In this document: piece after piece, positions 12,000 to 23,015 of the stretch
How positions within the stretch are numbered: position 1 is the stretch's first letter
Layout of the letters: the number at the start of each line of letters is the position of its first letter
Source: Takifugu bimaculatus
Lineage: Eukaryota; Chordata; Actinopteri; Tetraodontiformes; Tetraodontidae
DNA: 64,000 nucleotides
Assembly: GCA_004026145.2 (NCBI GenBank)
Contig: CP034992.1
Coordinates: forward strand, 4,534,931 to 4,598,930
Direction of reading: 5' to 3'
Notes under the pieces: model-generated
What the model was told of the DNA's origin: nothing
Seen by the model: the letters and a program-made list of their open reading frames with translations, nothing else
The model's database searches: none
Position numbers and translations under genes: made by a program

Positions 12000-12340
12000 T
12001 GTTCATCTGTAACTGGGTTTAAATAAATGGTGACAGACAGTCGCATTATTTAGGGCTGTGCTCTCCATCAAGCTCACAGCTGCTTTAAATGGCCATTAAA
12101 GGAAGGGGCGACTCGCGCATTCATCGGCTAATCTTGAATTTGATTTAAAAGGAGCCCCTCTGGAATGATTTTCCTGGGTTTTACAGGGTTGATTGTGGCT
12201 TTATTGATCGTAATATTGTTGGGAAATGGGGGAAATGGCATGGCAGGTGTGTGGAGTGCAAGCAGTTAGCATCTCTATTACCTGCAAAGCCAAAAATGAG
12301 GACAGAACTGAACTCAGTGTGCTCCTTCACAGCACATATT
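12000..12340. promoter_or_regulatory. Candidate conserved non-coding block
   Basis: Unique sequence with GCATTATTTAGGGC, GGCCATTAAAGG and CGGCTAATC, followed by a TTTATTGATCGTAATATTG segment. No open frame of significance. Regulatory role is inferred from motif texture. Confidence 0.3.
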
Positions 12341-13033
12341 GATCAGAAAACAGACAAACCACTGTGAAAATGGTGTCCATTAGCCACTGTCCAATCATGG
12401 AATAGATAACATAATGAAAGCAGCATTAGCACATGTTTCCATCTTCTCTTTTTAGTCTTTCATTTGCAGAAGAATAAAGCCATAATGGCATCTTGGGCCG
12501 GTGCTGCGGCTGAGCCTTTAGCTGTGTGTAGCTGCTGTGGCGGTGCCAGAGGTCCTCAACAATAAATGTTAGCAGAAATGTCAATATTTGACATCAGAGT
12601 TTTTATTCTCTGTCTACAAATATCACTGAAGAAAGGAAAGGCACAATCAGGGCGCTGGCACGCCGGATGAAGCCCTCAGGTGTCGGCACCTGCTCCGATC
12701 ATCTGCCGCTGATGTAGAACAGAAGGAAAAGGGCAGAACGTGGAGTGACTGGTTGGAATACTGACTGAAACTACAGGAGCCTGAATGGAGTAGAGTCTGG
12801 GATTAACAGGCTCAGCCTACAGAGGGACTTTATCTAAATCCAGAGTATCTGGTGACCAAAGGCCCCACCGCCGCCTCGCCTCGGACCAAATTTTCCACCT
12901 AGATCCCATCACTTCCTCACTGAAGGGTCCCTGTCCAATGTTCTCCCCCTTTTGTTGTGCTGTGACTTGTGTCATCCCCCCAATTTATCGCCCTGCGAGT
13001 GGGCAGCGTCCATCACACCGGGTTTCTGGGCAG
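12341..13033. other. Unique non-coding DNA, nothing recognised
   Basis: No gene, RNA or repeat family recognised. The open frame beginning at 12952 runs straight into the poly-C tract and is not credible. Confidence 0.55.
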
Positions 13034-13054
13034 CCCCCCCCCCCCCCTCCCCCC
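13034..13054 (+). repeat. Poly-C run (C14-T-C6)
   Basis: Fourteen C, one T, six C. On the minus strand it is a G run with quadruplex potential. Confidence 0.95.
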
Positions 13055-13569
13055 GTTCTGCTCTGTTTAGTGCTGCTGAGGGCTTATGGCCACAAAATGA
13101 ACCAAACTTCGTAGCTTCCCAAAGCCTCTTTGTGTCAGCTCCTGCGACCTGTGCATGATAGATTTGTTACAGCCTATCTGGGCCACGTTTAACAAACATT
13201 ATTAATACATGTGCACCTACAGTTCCTTCTAAATAGCCTTTTGGCTCTTTGCCGCATGATGGTTTTTATCTGTCTGCATGTGGAAAATGATTTGTGTGCT
13301 ATTTCTGCATACCTAATTTACATAAGTTAATTTGAATTAGCGCCAAACTGTTGGTGCTGCAAACACTTAAGACCCCTAAGAAAACAGAGGCGTAGATAAA
13401 TAAAGATATCGGCATCCCAACATCAACAAAACGCTTATTAATAACAAACACGGCTCTCGTGTAGGCAGCCGTGGATTACAAGTAATCAAATCCAACACGC
13501 ACAGTTCGAACCCTCTTTGGTGTTACCCGCTTCCACCCACCCAAAAAGATAAAATGACTACAATCTGAA

Positions 13570-13721
13570 GACCACTTACAGCTGATGAATATTCATGGAT
13601 CCCAGTAATGGCCGTTTATATAATCAGCAGAGATGGGGCTGGAGATGGATCTGGGTTAATTATCAAGAGCAGTTTTAATTGCATTCTTCTTCACTACAAT
13701 GATGTTACTGAATTAGCAAGA

Positions 13722-13726
<5 letters not shown>
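13570..13726. promoter_or_regulatory. Candidate conserved non-coding block abutting a TC tract
   Basis: Unique sequence with GATGAATATTCATGG (AATATT palindrome), GGGTTAATTATC and GTTTTAATTGC. It ends directly at the TC microsatellite. The ATTA density marks it as a plausible homeodomain-bound enhancer. Confidence 0.35.
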
Positions 13727-13777
<51 letters not shown>

Positions 13778-13795
13778 CTCTCTCGCTCTCTCTCT
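13727..13795 (+). repeat. (TC)n microsatellite, 69 bp
   Basis: Twenty-four perfect TC units (13727-13774) followed by two TCTCGC-type interruptions and more TC. A homopyrimidine tract of this length is a mirror repeat able to form triplex (H-) DNA. Confidence 0.96.
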
Positions 13796-15610
13796 GTTTA
13801 CTGTATCTAACTTGTGAAGGAGGGGGTTGTGTATGCAGAGAACATTTGGGGACACCAGGCACCGCTGCGCGTTTTAACCCAGCTGATTTAGAATCTGGAT
13901 CCCTGAAAGATTTTGCTGCTTCCAGGACTTGAGTGGATTAGGAGATGGAGCCAAGCTGGAGCGCTCTGTGGGGTCTGCAGAGATGCCTGCAGAGGCGAAG
14001 ATAGAGCGAAAACATGCCCCTAATCCTTCACGGGGTCTCACCCTCTTAACCCCCCCATTGTTCTGGAGGCTTCACCATTTCCTCGGGAGTCCCGGACTCC
14101 CGGCACAAAGACACCAGGTCCACGTGTAATTGTCCACAGCGATGAAGAGGGTTACACGTTCTAAAGGTTTCTGCCATCTTTGGCTCTTCGGCAGGGAGTC
14201 TTGTTTTGGTTTGGATACTCGGCGACGCATTTATTTGTCCCATCTTTACAGAGAAAGGATATTTAATGCTCTGCTGTCCAGCTGTGCCACTGGCATTCTT
14301 CACCCCACCTCTCCAAACCTTCCTCACCACGCGGCAGCTGCAATAAATGTGACGATAAAACATCGAAACCTGTTTTTCCACCCCAAAAATGAGGCTATAT
14401 TGTCTTTTTATGCGATTTACTAAATTTCCATATTCCGTAGCTCATTCTGTGATGCATCGCTCTGGAATATCGGGAAGTGAAAGAAGATCATCAAAGGTCG
14501 TAATCATTTTAGGTTCATACGTTTTTGGTTTTATGGCTTTGAGAGGGCGCATTAAGAAAAATTTATGTAAAAAAACCCCCCCAAAACACGGCGAGATCAG
14601 CGAGAGAGCAGCGTGGCGCTTCAGTTAGCACGGCCGCGTCACAGCGGGAAGGTTCTGGCTCAGTCCATGTATGAGCTTTATGAGAGTTTTCTCGCAGTAC
14701 AAAAATAAATGTATATAAAAATAAAAAAGCTCCTACCCGAGGCGCTGCCTCACGCTCTGGTCCTGGCCTCCGGGTGCGGCGTGCGGGCGGCCAACCAACG
14801 GCCCCACAGTGCAGAGGTCAAAATCAAACGTGCGGCTACAAACGTGACGAATAATCAATCTCACACAAAGTTAGCTAATGAAAACAGTCTGCACAGACAG
14901 GAAATACCCTTCCTGCCTGATCCAGTGTTTCAGCACAGAAGGAAGGAAAAAGTATCTTAAAGTGTATATTGGATTTCTCTTCAGAGGGAGGAGAAGCTGC
15001 ATCTGCTGCCGCTCTCGTGGGCTTTACTCAAGTATCTGATCCAACAACACTGTCGGCCACCGATGACAGGAATGTGTGATAAATAGCACCATTTGAGCTG
15101 GATGAGAAGTGCCGCATGTGCTCCCTCAAACAGGAATCAGGTGGTAAAGAGGATAAGGAGAGGCGAGATTCGAGGAAAGTGCGGCGACTCCTGGATCCTC
15201 CAGACGCTCCAGTTTATGACAAGGCAGCTTTTCTTTCATCTTCCTCCACAGATTCGCTGCCACTTCCTCACGGGGCATCAATCATCCGGCCCCTCGTCGC
15301 CACAAACCATTCCTGTAGCCCCCCACCCCACCCCACCCCAAAAAAAGAAAGAATGGCCTGTCATTTCTATGGTTAAATTCAATCCCATCCACTTGAACAT
15401 GCATCGACAGGGACTCGTCAGGACGAGGGCGCCATTCATCACGCTTGGGCTGCCGCTGTTGCCGTGCATAGCGGTTTGCGTGTGTGCATGGCGGCAGCCC
15501 AGATTTGTCTTAGAGATGTCAGAGAAAGATGATGGGAGCGCAACGTGATCGGCAAAGCAATAGAGCATTTAAGCTTGCGTCAGACAGCGTGAGATTATGA
15601 TTTTTTTTTC
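13796..15610. other. Unique non-coding DNA, nothing recognised
   Basis: Open frames up to 151 codons (15093-15548) overlap others in different phases and show no domain. A C-rich CCCCACCCC patch lies near 15320-15340. Confidence 0.55.
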
Positions 15611-16680
15611 CCCCCTTGTGCTGCTTCAACGTCTGGAAGGGAAGAGCAGAGCACAGCTGTAGCCATCCTGGCTTTTATCCCCCCCTCCTCCATCACAGCT
15701 CACCTCACGAAGCTTCAATGTGGGCAAATCATTTTTGGGTCACGCTGAATCCTGGTGGTGGGTAAAATGGCCGAGAGGTCAGGCGTCGCCTGAAAGGTGT
15801 CGCTCTTGCTTTTCTTTCCTCCTCATCAGAGAAATTAGAAATTCAGGGCTATTCAGGATCAGACCGAGCCTCCGTTCCAACCCGATGTCCACAATCCTGC
15901 CCGGCTTCGACGTGTCCCGCCATCTCTGACGCTTTCACCTCGTACTCGGCGCCGCTCCTCGGCTGCAGGTCTGATGATTTCATCCAAGCTAGCTTATACA
16001 GCTTCTGCAGCCTGAGGGGAGTCCATTCGCGTGGGTGATGTATCGGGTCTTCGTTTATGTGACGCACTAAAAGTAATTTGGTGAGCCAACTTGTGATGCT
16101 GGTGTTGGATATGTTAGCGCTGTAGGAATTCAGCTTGATGATGCGTCGCATATTTACTAGATTATCGCCACGTTCACGGGGAAAAGAGCCAATAACACTT
16201 AAAATACCCAGAGATTGTATCCGGACTGGTTTGCCGCCATTTCCTTCGCCTCTTCTGTCGTCCCCGGCGATGGCGCTGTTGGTATTCAGCTCCTTGTTTC
16301 TTCTGTACTTTATAGGTTATGAGCTGATGTGAGCGATAAATGCTGCAAACGCAGTCGCTGATAAAGAGCCGAACAAACTCATTTCCTTTCTTTTGTGTTT
16401 ACACGGATGCATGTTTTTAATCCTACAGCAGTTTGAACTCCAACAGGCTATTTCACAGACGCTGTCTCATAATTAGCATCACGATAAGACCCATCGAAGC
16501 TGCGCCGAGACAGGTTTTCTCAGCTGAGTTCTTCTGGTGATAATGTGAACTCGTGAACTTATAATTCCACTCCTCTTGCTACTATTTCTGTGCACCCTTG
16601 TTGGGCCGCTCGCTTGCGTCATTCATCAGGGAAGTTTCAGTAGCCTCTCCCACAGCTGAGTGGGAAATATTCCCCCAGTG
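15611..16680. other. Unique non-coding DNA, nothing recognised
   Basis: Moderate GC with scattered CpG. No gene, RNA or dispersed repeat recognised on either strand. Confidence 0.55.
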
Positions 16681-16955
16681 CTCAAGTGTTTGTCCCCTCA
16701 GGAGAAGCCAGGCACAAATAGTTATGCAGCTTTATTGGACTTATATATCTGTTTTATGTATTAGCGGGCACATAGCTGTGAAATATTTACATTATTCCAG
16801 ACACAAGCGAGGAGAGTTCACAAAGTGCCCGCAATCTAAAAACAATAAAGAGCGCTCTATCTCTTTATCGCTGCCATTTTATGAAATGACTTGAGGCAGG
16901 AGATGATTTTATTGCCGAATTGTGGAGAGCCCAGTGTTTGCGGCTTCCTTCTTAG
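16681..16955. other. AT-rich unique DNA, weak enhancer-like texture
   Basis: Contains GTTATGCAGCTTTATTGG and several TTATATATC/ATATTTAC words. No gene seen. Confidence 0.3.
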
Positions 16956-17016
16956 GGTCCTCTAATGTGGCAGCTTTTCTGAAGTGCGTTTTAATACTGA
17001 ACCACATTAGAGGGCT
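16956..17016 (+). other. Perfect 12-bp inverted repeat (hairpin)
   Basis: CCTCTAATGTGG at 16959-16970 and its exact reverse complement CCACATTAGAGG at 17002-17013 flank a 31-base loop. In RNA the stem would extend outward by G-U, G-C and G-U pairs (16956-16958 with 17014-17016). It could be a structured RNA element or an inverted protein-binding site. It is also within the range of chance for 64 kb. Confidence 0.6.
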
Positions 17017-17260
17017 TTTCAGGACGGGATAGGCAAGCTTTGTTGTGTTAGTGATGAATCATTCACGGCTCTTTTCTCGTTCTATAAGGAATAAAAATGA
17101 CAACGAACTACAATCGATGATAATGAAATTGTGATGGGGTCTCGTTATTTCCACCTGCTTAATGTGGCCTAAAACAACAGCAGACTTACATTTGAGCTTC
17201 TTACTGGTGTGGGGATGATTAAAAGGCATCAGTGTGAACATTTCTGGACGATATTTCATG

Positions 17261-17273
17261 TTTTTTTTTTTTT
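17261..17273 (+). repeat. Poly-T run, 13 T
   Basis: Thirteen T directly upstream of the dispersed-repeat fragment. It might be part of that element or a coincidence. Confidence 0.9.
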
Positions 17274-17284
17274 AAAGACACGTT

Positions 17285-17490
17285 CTTGTGTCCATCTATC
17301 ATCGCTAACTGGGTGGAGGCAGGGACTCTCCCTGGACACCAGGTCACCAGTCCATCGAGTCTCCAGGCCTAATGCAGCTTCAGACTATAGGAGGAGTCTG
17401 GAGGAATATGTACATGGAACATGGAACATGTAGGAATACTGGGAATGTGTAAACTCCATAACACATGCCAAGGAGGAAGCTAACCCAAAG
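17285..17490 (+). mobile_element. Diverged teleost dispersed-repeat fragment
   Basis: This matches, from memory, a very common fish interspersed repeat whose landmarks are a 'tccatc..tc' start, 'ccctggacaggtcaccagtccatcg', 'ctaatgca', 'gactgtgggaggaa', 'ctggagg' and 'aacatgtaaactcca'. The window has CTCCCTGGACAC, AGGTCACCAGTCCATCGAG, CCTAATGCAGC, GACTATAGGAGGA, TCTGGAGGAA and TGTAAACTCCATAAC in the same order. It is degraded, with small insertions, including a 7-bp ACATGGA tandem near 17412-17430. Its class (SINE, LINE tail or other) is not certain to me. Confidence 0.65.
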
Positions 17491-19506
17491 TGTGAGCAGC
17501 AGATGGACATTTCTGTAAGTTTGAGCGTCCTCCGGATTTCACATTAGCCTTTAACTCTTCCTGCACTTATGAGACACTTCGACCCCATATGTGTGGACTT
17601 CTAGAAAGGGGGGGGGGGTGATTCTGGTGTGACCCACGAACAGATTGTCCCGTCAAATCTCCACATCTCCCTCTGAAGAGGCGCAGCAGACCTCCAAACA
17701 GCTGCTGCTCTCCTGACCATCTCCACACTCCCGTCATGCAACGTGCTGCAGGGGCAGCTGGACGGCACAGACTAAGGTCACATCCCACACGCTTGTACAT
17801 ATGTGCACTCTGCAGCACTTAATGCACACGCTTGCACGCACAAGAATGTTCGGAAGAACTCGGCATGGGCAAAAATATTGACCGCGTCGAAACCACGGAG
17901 ACGTGAATTATGAAGATGCATCCTCGTATTAGGAGAGACAAGCCTGTGTCGTTTACGGGGTCCGTGTTTTGCTTTGAGCTGTGTGCACTCATGCCGACTG
18001 GAACATGAGGAGGACCGTCCGGGATGTGAACAAATCAAGAATCAATGTAATAATATGGCCCATTACGTTACGAAATGAGGTTCTGCACAAATTGTTTGTG
18101 CTTCTCGTGTGTCCGCGAACAGGTTCTCCTGTAATAGGCTGGAAAGACAAACGCCTCAATCTGGGAGTCGCACCCCGGCGTGATGCGACGAAGGCGTCAC
18201 GGGATCAGTCCACGCCGGCCTTTTCCCACCCCCAGAACAGGTTAAGCTGTAAATTTTGATGCTGACAACAAATTTGGCTTTCGATGGAACCATTAACCCG
18301 CGACTCGCCGCCAAGTCTGTGCATTCAACCGCACGCGGACCCTACATTACATTTTCAGAACAGCCTAACTCATTTTGCAATATTAATTTCATCAACATTG
18401 ACTAAGTTAATGTGCCGTGACGGTTGTAATTATAAACATAATACGGAATGCAACCACCCCATTATGATTGCGGACACATGGGAATCGGTAAGCAATCATG
18501 TGTGCAGTTTGATATTTTAAACCTTGTTTGGACAGCTCATTTCAGCAAGGTGTTAGCACCTTGTCATCAGTCATCAAATTAAAACGTTGAACCTGACCAA
18601 CTCCAACAACGCTGATGATGAATATCGAATGAGCGGGAGGAGGGATCTCCAAACCACGGTGGCGTGACAGGGTCAGCACTGTCACGATCGCAGCACTGTG
18701 GCCGCAATTTCAGTCATTTAAACGGATAAATAAATAAATGAATAAACCCACGTCATTGAGAGTGAAACGATAAAACCAGCCGTGAGGTCGTTGAATATCT
18801 TGATTTCCAAACAGCCGCTGAACTGAGCTCTGATAAAGGCGTTAATTTATGCCCTGGTATTTAAGAAGCGTGGCCGCCTTCAGCATCAATATATAGAGTA
18901 AATAATATAGATTAAAAGGAAAACTGAAAATCCCAACGACTGTGTTTGAACTGATAAAAACCCAACCAGCACTGGTGGAGGCAAAAATGCTCATGAATTA
19001 TTAATACTGACGAAGAAAAGGAAGCATTAGTCACAGATTACATAACCCAAATTAAAGGGTTTTTTACTTGCTAATATTGATAAGAGGAAATACGGTCTGG
19101 CTCAGCACTTTACAATCACTGGGAGTCGAGTTCAGACCTGTTCACTTGTTCTATTTTTGGTAAATAATGAAGGGAAGCTCAATCAGGCAGCTGTGATTAA
19201 TGTTTAAAAATATTATCGCGCTCAAGGAATAACCAGAGTCCGGGGCTTGCAGAGATGCTGATACATAAAACCAGCGTTTATGCTCCCATAAAAGCTCAAG
19301 TGTGTCAGGAAACACACCTCTGAGCGCGCGTTGCAACGGTAGAATGAGTGAATATGTTTTTCCTCAACTGTCTGGTGAGTTTAAATGAAACCGAACACAT
19401 TCTGGCACCTAAGATGGAGAATTGTTGAGTGAAAAGGTCTTCAATGGGGTGAAATAAATAAATATAGGCATCCAGATGGAAGAAAAACCGTTTGTTGAAG
19501 GAAATA
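17491..19506. other. Unique non-coding DNA; minor AAAT repeat near 18726-18746
   Basis: No gene, RNA or repeat family recognised apart from a short TAAATAAATAAATG run and a G9 run at about 17608-17617. Open frames are short and overlapping. Confidence 0.55.
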
Positions 19507-20108
19507 CACCCGTCAGGTATCACGTTATGCCCTCCCACCTGACACTGTTGCTGCTAAAACAGCCCTGATCCATCGAGGCTTTGACTCCACCACACCCCTG
19601 AAGATGGGCTGTGGTATTTGTGGTATCTGGCACCAAGAACTTAGCGGCTCCTTCAAGTCCTGTCGAGGTGGATCGCAGCACCTCCCACAGATGCCGGGTT
19701 GGATGCAGATCTGGGGAATTTTGGAGGTCAACTCCTCAAACTGGTGGTGCTCCTGAACCGTGTTTGCTTTGTGGCAGGGCCCCAGCCACCATGCCGGGGT
19801 ACGGTCGGGTAGGTGGGACTTGTCAAAGTAACACCCACGTGAAGGCAGGACCCAAAGGTGCCCAGCAGAACATCGCCCAAAGCATCGCACAGCCTCCTCG
19901 CATCCTGGTGCTGATGTGTTCCCCTGGTAAGACTCCCACACACCTGGAGGAGAGAACCAGATCACCTTCTCCCAGCGTTCCGTGGTCCAGTTCTGATCCT
20001 CAGAAACCCACAGTCGGCCAGTCAAACTCGCTGAAATCACACCCTAGCAACTTTAAACCTGCGTTCAGACCAAGATAATCACTTATTCTGAACGTTTTGC
20101 CTGGTCAA
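19507..20108 (-). mobile_element. Internally deleted Tc1/mariner element
   Basis: The left end reads CACCCGTCAGGTATCACG at 19507 after a TA dinucleotide (19505-19506). The right end, read in reverse, gives an imperfect inverted copy (about 10 of 14 bases over the core) and is followed by TA at 20109-20110, as expected for Tc1 target duplication. Between them the minus strand carries recognisable but broken transposase sequence. At about 600 bp it is roughly half of a complete element of this family. The junction near 20013-20020 joins sequence from the middle of the transposase to its extreme N-terminus, so the DNA-binding part is lost. It cannot move by itself. Confidence 0.85.
19525..20040 (-). 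pseudogene. Tc1-like transposase relic
   Basis: An intact member of this family is a DDE transposase that cuts and pastes the element at TA sites. In the 171-codon minus-strand frame I see family signatures in order: QNWTTERWEKV (residues 16-26), PCHKANTVQEH (88-98), SSWCQIPQ (134-141) and FRGVVESKPRWIRAVLAA (147-164). The region of the first catalytic Asp (WSDES in the family) is replaced, the QQDN box before PCHKA is missing, and the NSPDL box is readable only in another frame (minus strand around 19697-19719), so a frameshift separates it. The SEFD-like N-terminal bases (20021-20038) are also out of phase, so the ATG of the open frame is spurious. It is a dead gene despite the unbroken frame. 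Confidence 0.85.
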
Positions 20109-20110
20109 TA

Positions 20111-21120
20111 ACTCAAAGATAACGTTGCTGAATAAAGAGCCCGTGGATGCAGTCTTTAGGGGCCGGCTGACATATATCACCCGTTAATATACCTCTTATC
20201 TCACAGGAACGGCCACTTTTCAATCACAACATGGTCTTTTGTTCTCATGAGTGACGGTCATAGCAGCTGAATGCAAATAAATAAACAACAAAAATATGAG
20301 CATGTAAACACAGCTGGTTTTAATGTTACAGTTGTAGGTCAGTCGGCGCCGGCGTTTCCTGACCTGCGTTATGTTGCAAAGATTTAAAACAACGTTGCCT
20401 CTGGAATACGTTTCCTATCTGGGAGGTGTCACCGCCGCCCCTCTGTAGTGACATATCGCCGCTCTCGGCTCGCACTGTAACACCGCCGCAGCCTTTTGTG
20501 GATCCTCCAGCGATCCCTCGTTCAACTCCAAAATTAAAATAAAAAAAATAAAAATCCATCTAGGGTTCACAACACCTCTCTTTCCATTGATTGACAATTA
20601 AGACCCATTGTCTCGAACAGAGACCAGGACCACACGATGAGGGACAGAAGAATAACTACGTGTCTAATAAGGGTTTACATTAAGCCACCATTCTCTCCCA
20701 GCACGCTAGCAGGGGGCTTAATAATCAAGTTAGGGGCTGTCATAATGTCGCCCCCATGGATCCCAGTTCATTAACACAGCTGCAGCCTCATGAGAAGCTG
20801 AGCGCTGCGGCTCTATCGATTCCAAATCTGGCCGCCATACATTCGCATGACGTCCACACACTCCCCAACCAGGCTTGACCCTTGTCAGCGTTGTATATAG
20901 CGGCCTGTAGTGACGATTCAGCGCTTTTCCCCCTTCTTTCTTCGCAGCGCAGTAGCGTTAAATGCGGGGACACATGGGAAACGAAGAGGAGGATGAGGAA
21001 GGTGGGTGCTGGCACAGAGCCAACCCATTAGAGTGGAGAATATGGGCTGGGTGGAAGGGTAAGAGTTGGAGGATGGGGGTCGCCGGTGATGTCATCTGAC
21101 GCTCGGAGTGATGGATAACC
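20111..21120. other. Unique DNA with one POU octamer
   Basis: ATGCAAAT occurs at 20271-20278, followed by AAATAAATAAAC. CpG-rich patches at about 20341-20520 do not reach island length. No gene recognised. Confidence 0.5.
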
Positions 21121-21648
21121 TTATAGTGGGGGTGGGGGGGGGGGCACACAAACGCAGTGAGGAGCATCTGTGCACAAACATTTACAGTACGGGCGAGCGT
21201 GCGCAGAAGAAGGGTGGAGACGGAGAATATGTATGCACACGTGCACACACTCTTTAGATGCAATTGTTTTACAGAGTTTTGCAGCTTTGTATTTAAATGT
21301 CAATAAGAAGAAGACGCCAAAATACAGGAGCCCTAAAACTATACGGTAGCTATGGTTTTATTATGGTCTATAATCTCCGAACCAGGACAGCGTCGTCACG
21401 AAAGGCGCGGGTACAAATAACGTTATCAAACACGCTCTTTCTGTGTCGTAAAGCTCAAAGGCGGCTGCTGCATTGAAATTTAAATGTCAAACCAGAAGAA
21501 TGTCAGGAAAATAAATTCAACCCAGATCTGCTCCGAGCTGCTGATTGCATTGATTACCTTCAGTAAAAGGGTCACGGCTGCACACACAAGGAAGCTTCCA
21601 CCCACACGGCTTTCTGTTGGCATTGAAATGCTCCGGAGCTCTGGCAAG

Positions 21649-21649
<1 letters not shown>
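21121..21649. other. Unique DNA; G-rich patch at 21127-21143
   Basis: GTGGGGGTGGGGGGGGGGGC at about 21125-21144 could form a quadruplex. The rest shows no gene or repeat family. Confidence 0.5.
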
Positions 21650-21683
<34 letters not shown>

Positions 21684-21693
21684 TGTGAGTGTG

Positions 21694-21759
<66 letters not shown>
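21650..21759 (+). repeat. (GT)n microsatellite with GAGTGT core, 110 bp
   Basis: Fifteen GT units, then a GAGTGT/GAGTGTGAGTGT core (21681-21700), then about 30 GT units to 21759. It is the longest GT tract in the window. Long alternating purine-pyrimidine DNA can adopt Z-DNA and is likely to be polymorphic. Confidence 0.97.
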
Positions 21760-21761
<2 letters not shown>

Positions 21762-22777
21762 ATGACACACTCGTCAGTTTCACTCTGCCTCTGCTGACCA
21801 TTTAACTTTGACTAAATTAACAGCGATGCTTCCAGCCGCTGCTGGCCCCACCTGCTTTGCTCTCTTACACATTTTTGCTGATCCAGATGTGCGCGATGAA
21901 TGTGCTCGATCTTGCGGTTTTTGCTAACAGATCAACGGTCTCGTTTGCGCCTTGGTCGGTGGCGTCACCTTCCCGTGACCATCACGTCGTCGCTGCACGC
22001 TCAGCCTCGTTTTGCCAAGCGAATGCGTCAGCCTGGAGGCTCTTGTCTCTTCTTGCATCGTCCCCTTTTCCTTTCGCCTAAAAGGTTTCTTCCCCCTCCT
22101 CTTCCCCACTTGTAAATGTTTGCACATGTGCAAGCTTGTTTTATTTGCTAGCAAGACTTTCTTTCCTACTTCCTTCTCCTCGTTCTTTCTGCTGCGTCTC
22201 GCTCCCTCGTGTGCTTCACTTCGCTCTGGCTCCTTCGTCAACCCCCTGTTGCAGCAGGATAGCAAGTGTCTATTTTAAGCTGCGTGCCATCCGCCCCCAC
22301 ACAGCACAGAGCAGAAGACTGACATAACGCGTGCACGCTGAGCATTAGCTCACCCACGTGTCGCACGCCCTAAACACGCACGATGACCCCCCCCCCCAAT
22401 CAAAATGGATGAAATATCCTCTATCAGCATCAAATTACTAGTTTTAATATGACATTTCACAGGTGATGGTCCAGCATCGGGCCGGACGGGTCTTAGCTGG
22501 ACATATTTGTGTCACAACTGGAAAAACCGGCTCATCAGGGTCCAGCTTCTCTCACCAGAAGCCACATTTCACGGTCTGCCGGTAGGTCGTGCCGTCCAAC
22601 CCACATCAATGGTGGGAATGATCGATCGGTTTACCCATTAATGTTATCGTGACAGCACATCTTGTCAAGATAACGTGGGAATTAGAGGAAGAGGGTTTGT
22701 TACAGAGACACAGTCGTGACTAAATTAGTCAGGGCGACGTTCCCCTCTGGGTTTGGTTTGGGCATTTGCGTAATTAA
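21760..22777. other. Unique DNA; C11 run at 22387-22397
   Basis: The pyrimidine-rich stretch at 22040-22230 gives overlapping open frames without domains. The part at about 22605-22690 is more enhancer-like (CCATTAATGTTATCG). No gene recognised. Confidence 0.5.
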
Positions 22778-23015
22778 AAAAGGTGTGAGACACCTTTTAT
22801 TTTATTACCTGCGCCAAGCGGGCTGCATGTCTGTCCGTCCATCTGTCCATCTGTGCGTCTGGCTATTAGCAAAATAACTCAAAAAGCTACGGGGGAATTT
22901 TCATGAAATTTTCATGGATTTTCAGGAAGAGCTCGTTAGATTTTGGTGATGTTCTGGATTCCAGAGGGACTTTGACTCTGACCTTTGGTCTTCCAAAGAC
23001 TTTGATCATAAAGGA
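22778..23015 (+). mobile_element. Dispersed-repeat fragment with 9-bp hairpin end
   Basis: Starts with a perfect hairpin: AAAAGGTGT (22778-22786), GAG loop, ACACCTTTT (22790-22798). Downstream come ATTACCTGCGCCAAGCGG, repeated TCTGTC/ATCTGTCC words, TTAGCAAAATAACTCAAAAA, TTTTCATGAAATTTTCA and TTAGATTTTGGTGATG, in the order of a repeat seen widely in fish and other animals ('ccgccaagg..tctgtctg..tagcaaaataactcaaaa..gatgaaattttcagga..ttagattttgg'). The family class is unknown to me. It is a single diverged copy without coding capacity. Confidence 0.6.

Noticed and set aside
15093..15548. Plus-strand open frame of 151 codons
   Set aside because: Overlaps a second frame in another phase and an antisense frame; no domain recognised.
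21517..21801. Poly His-Thr and Cys-Val frames over the GT tract
   Set aside because: Translation of a dinucleotide repeat. The same applies to frames at 27193-27483 and 43851-44335.
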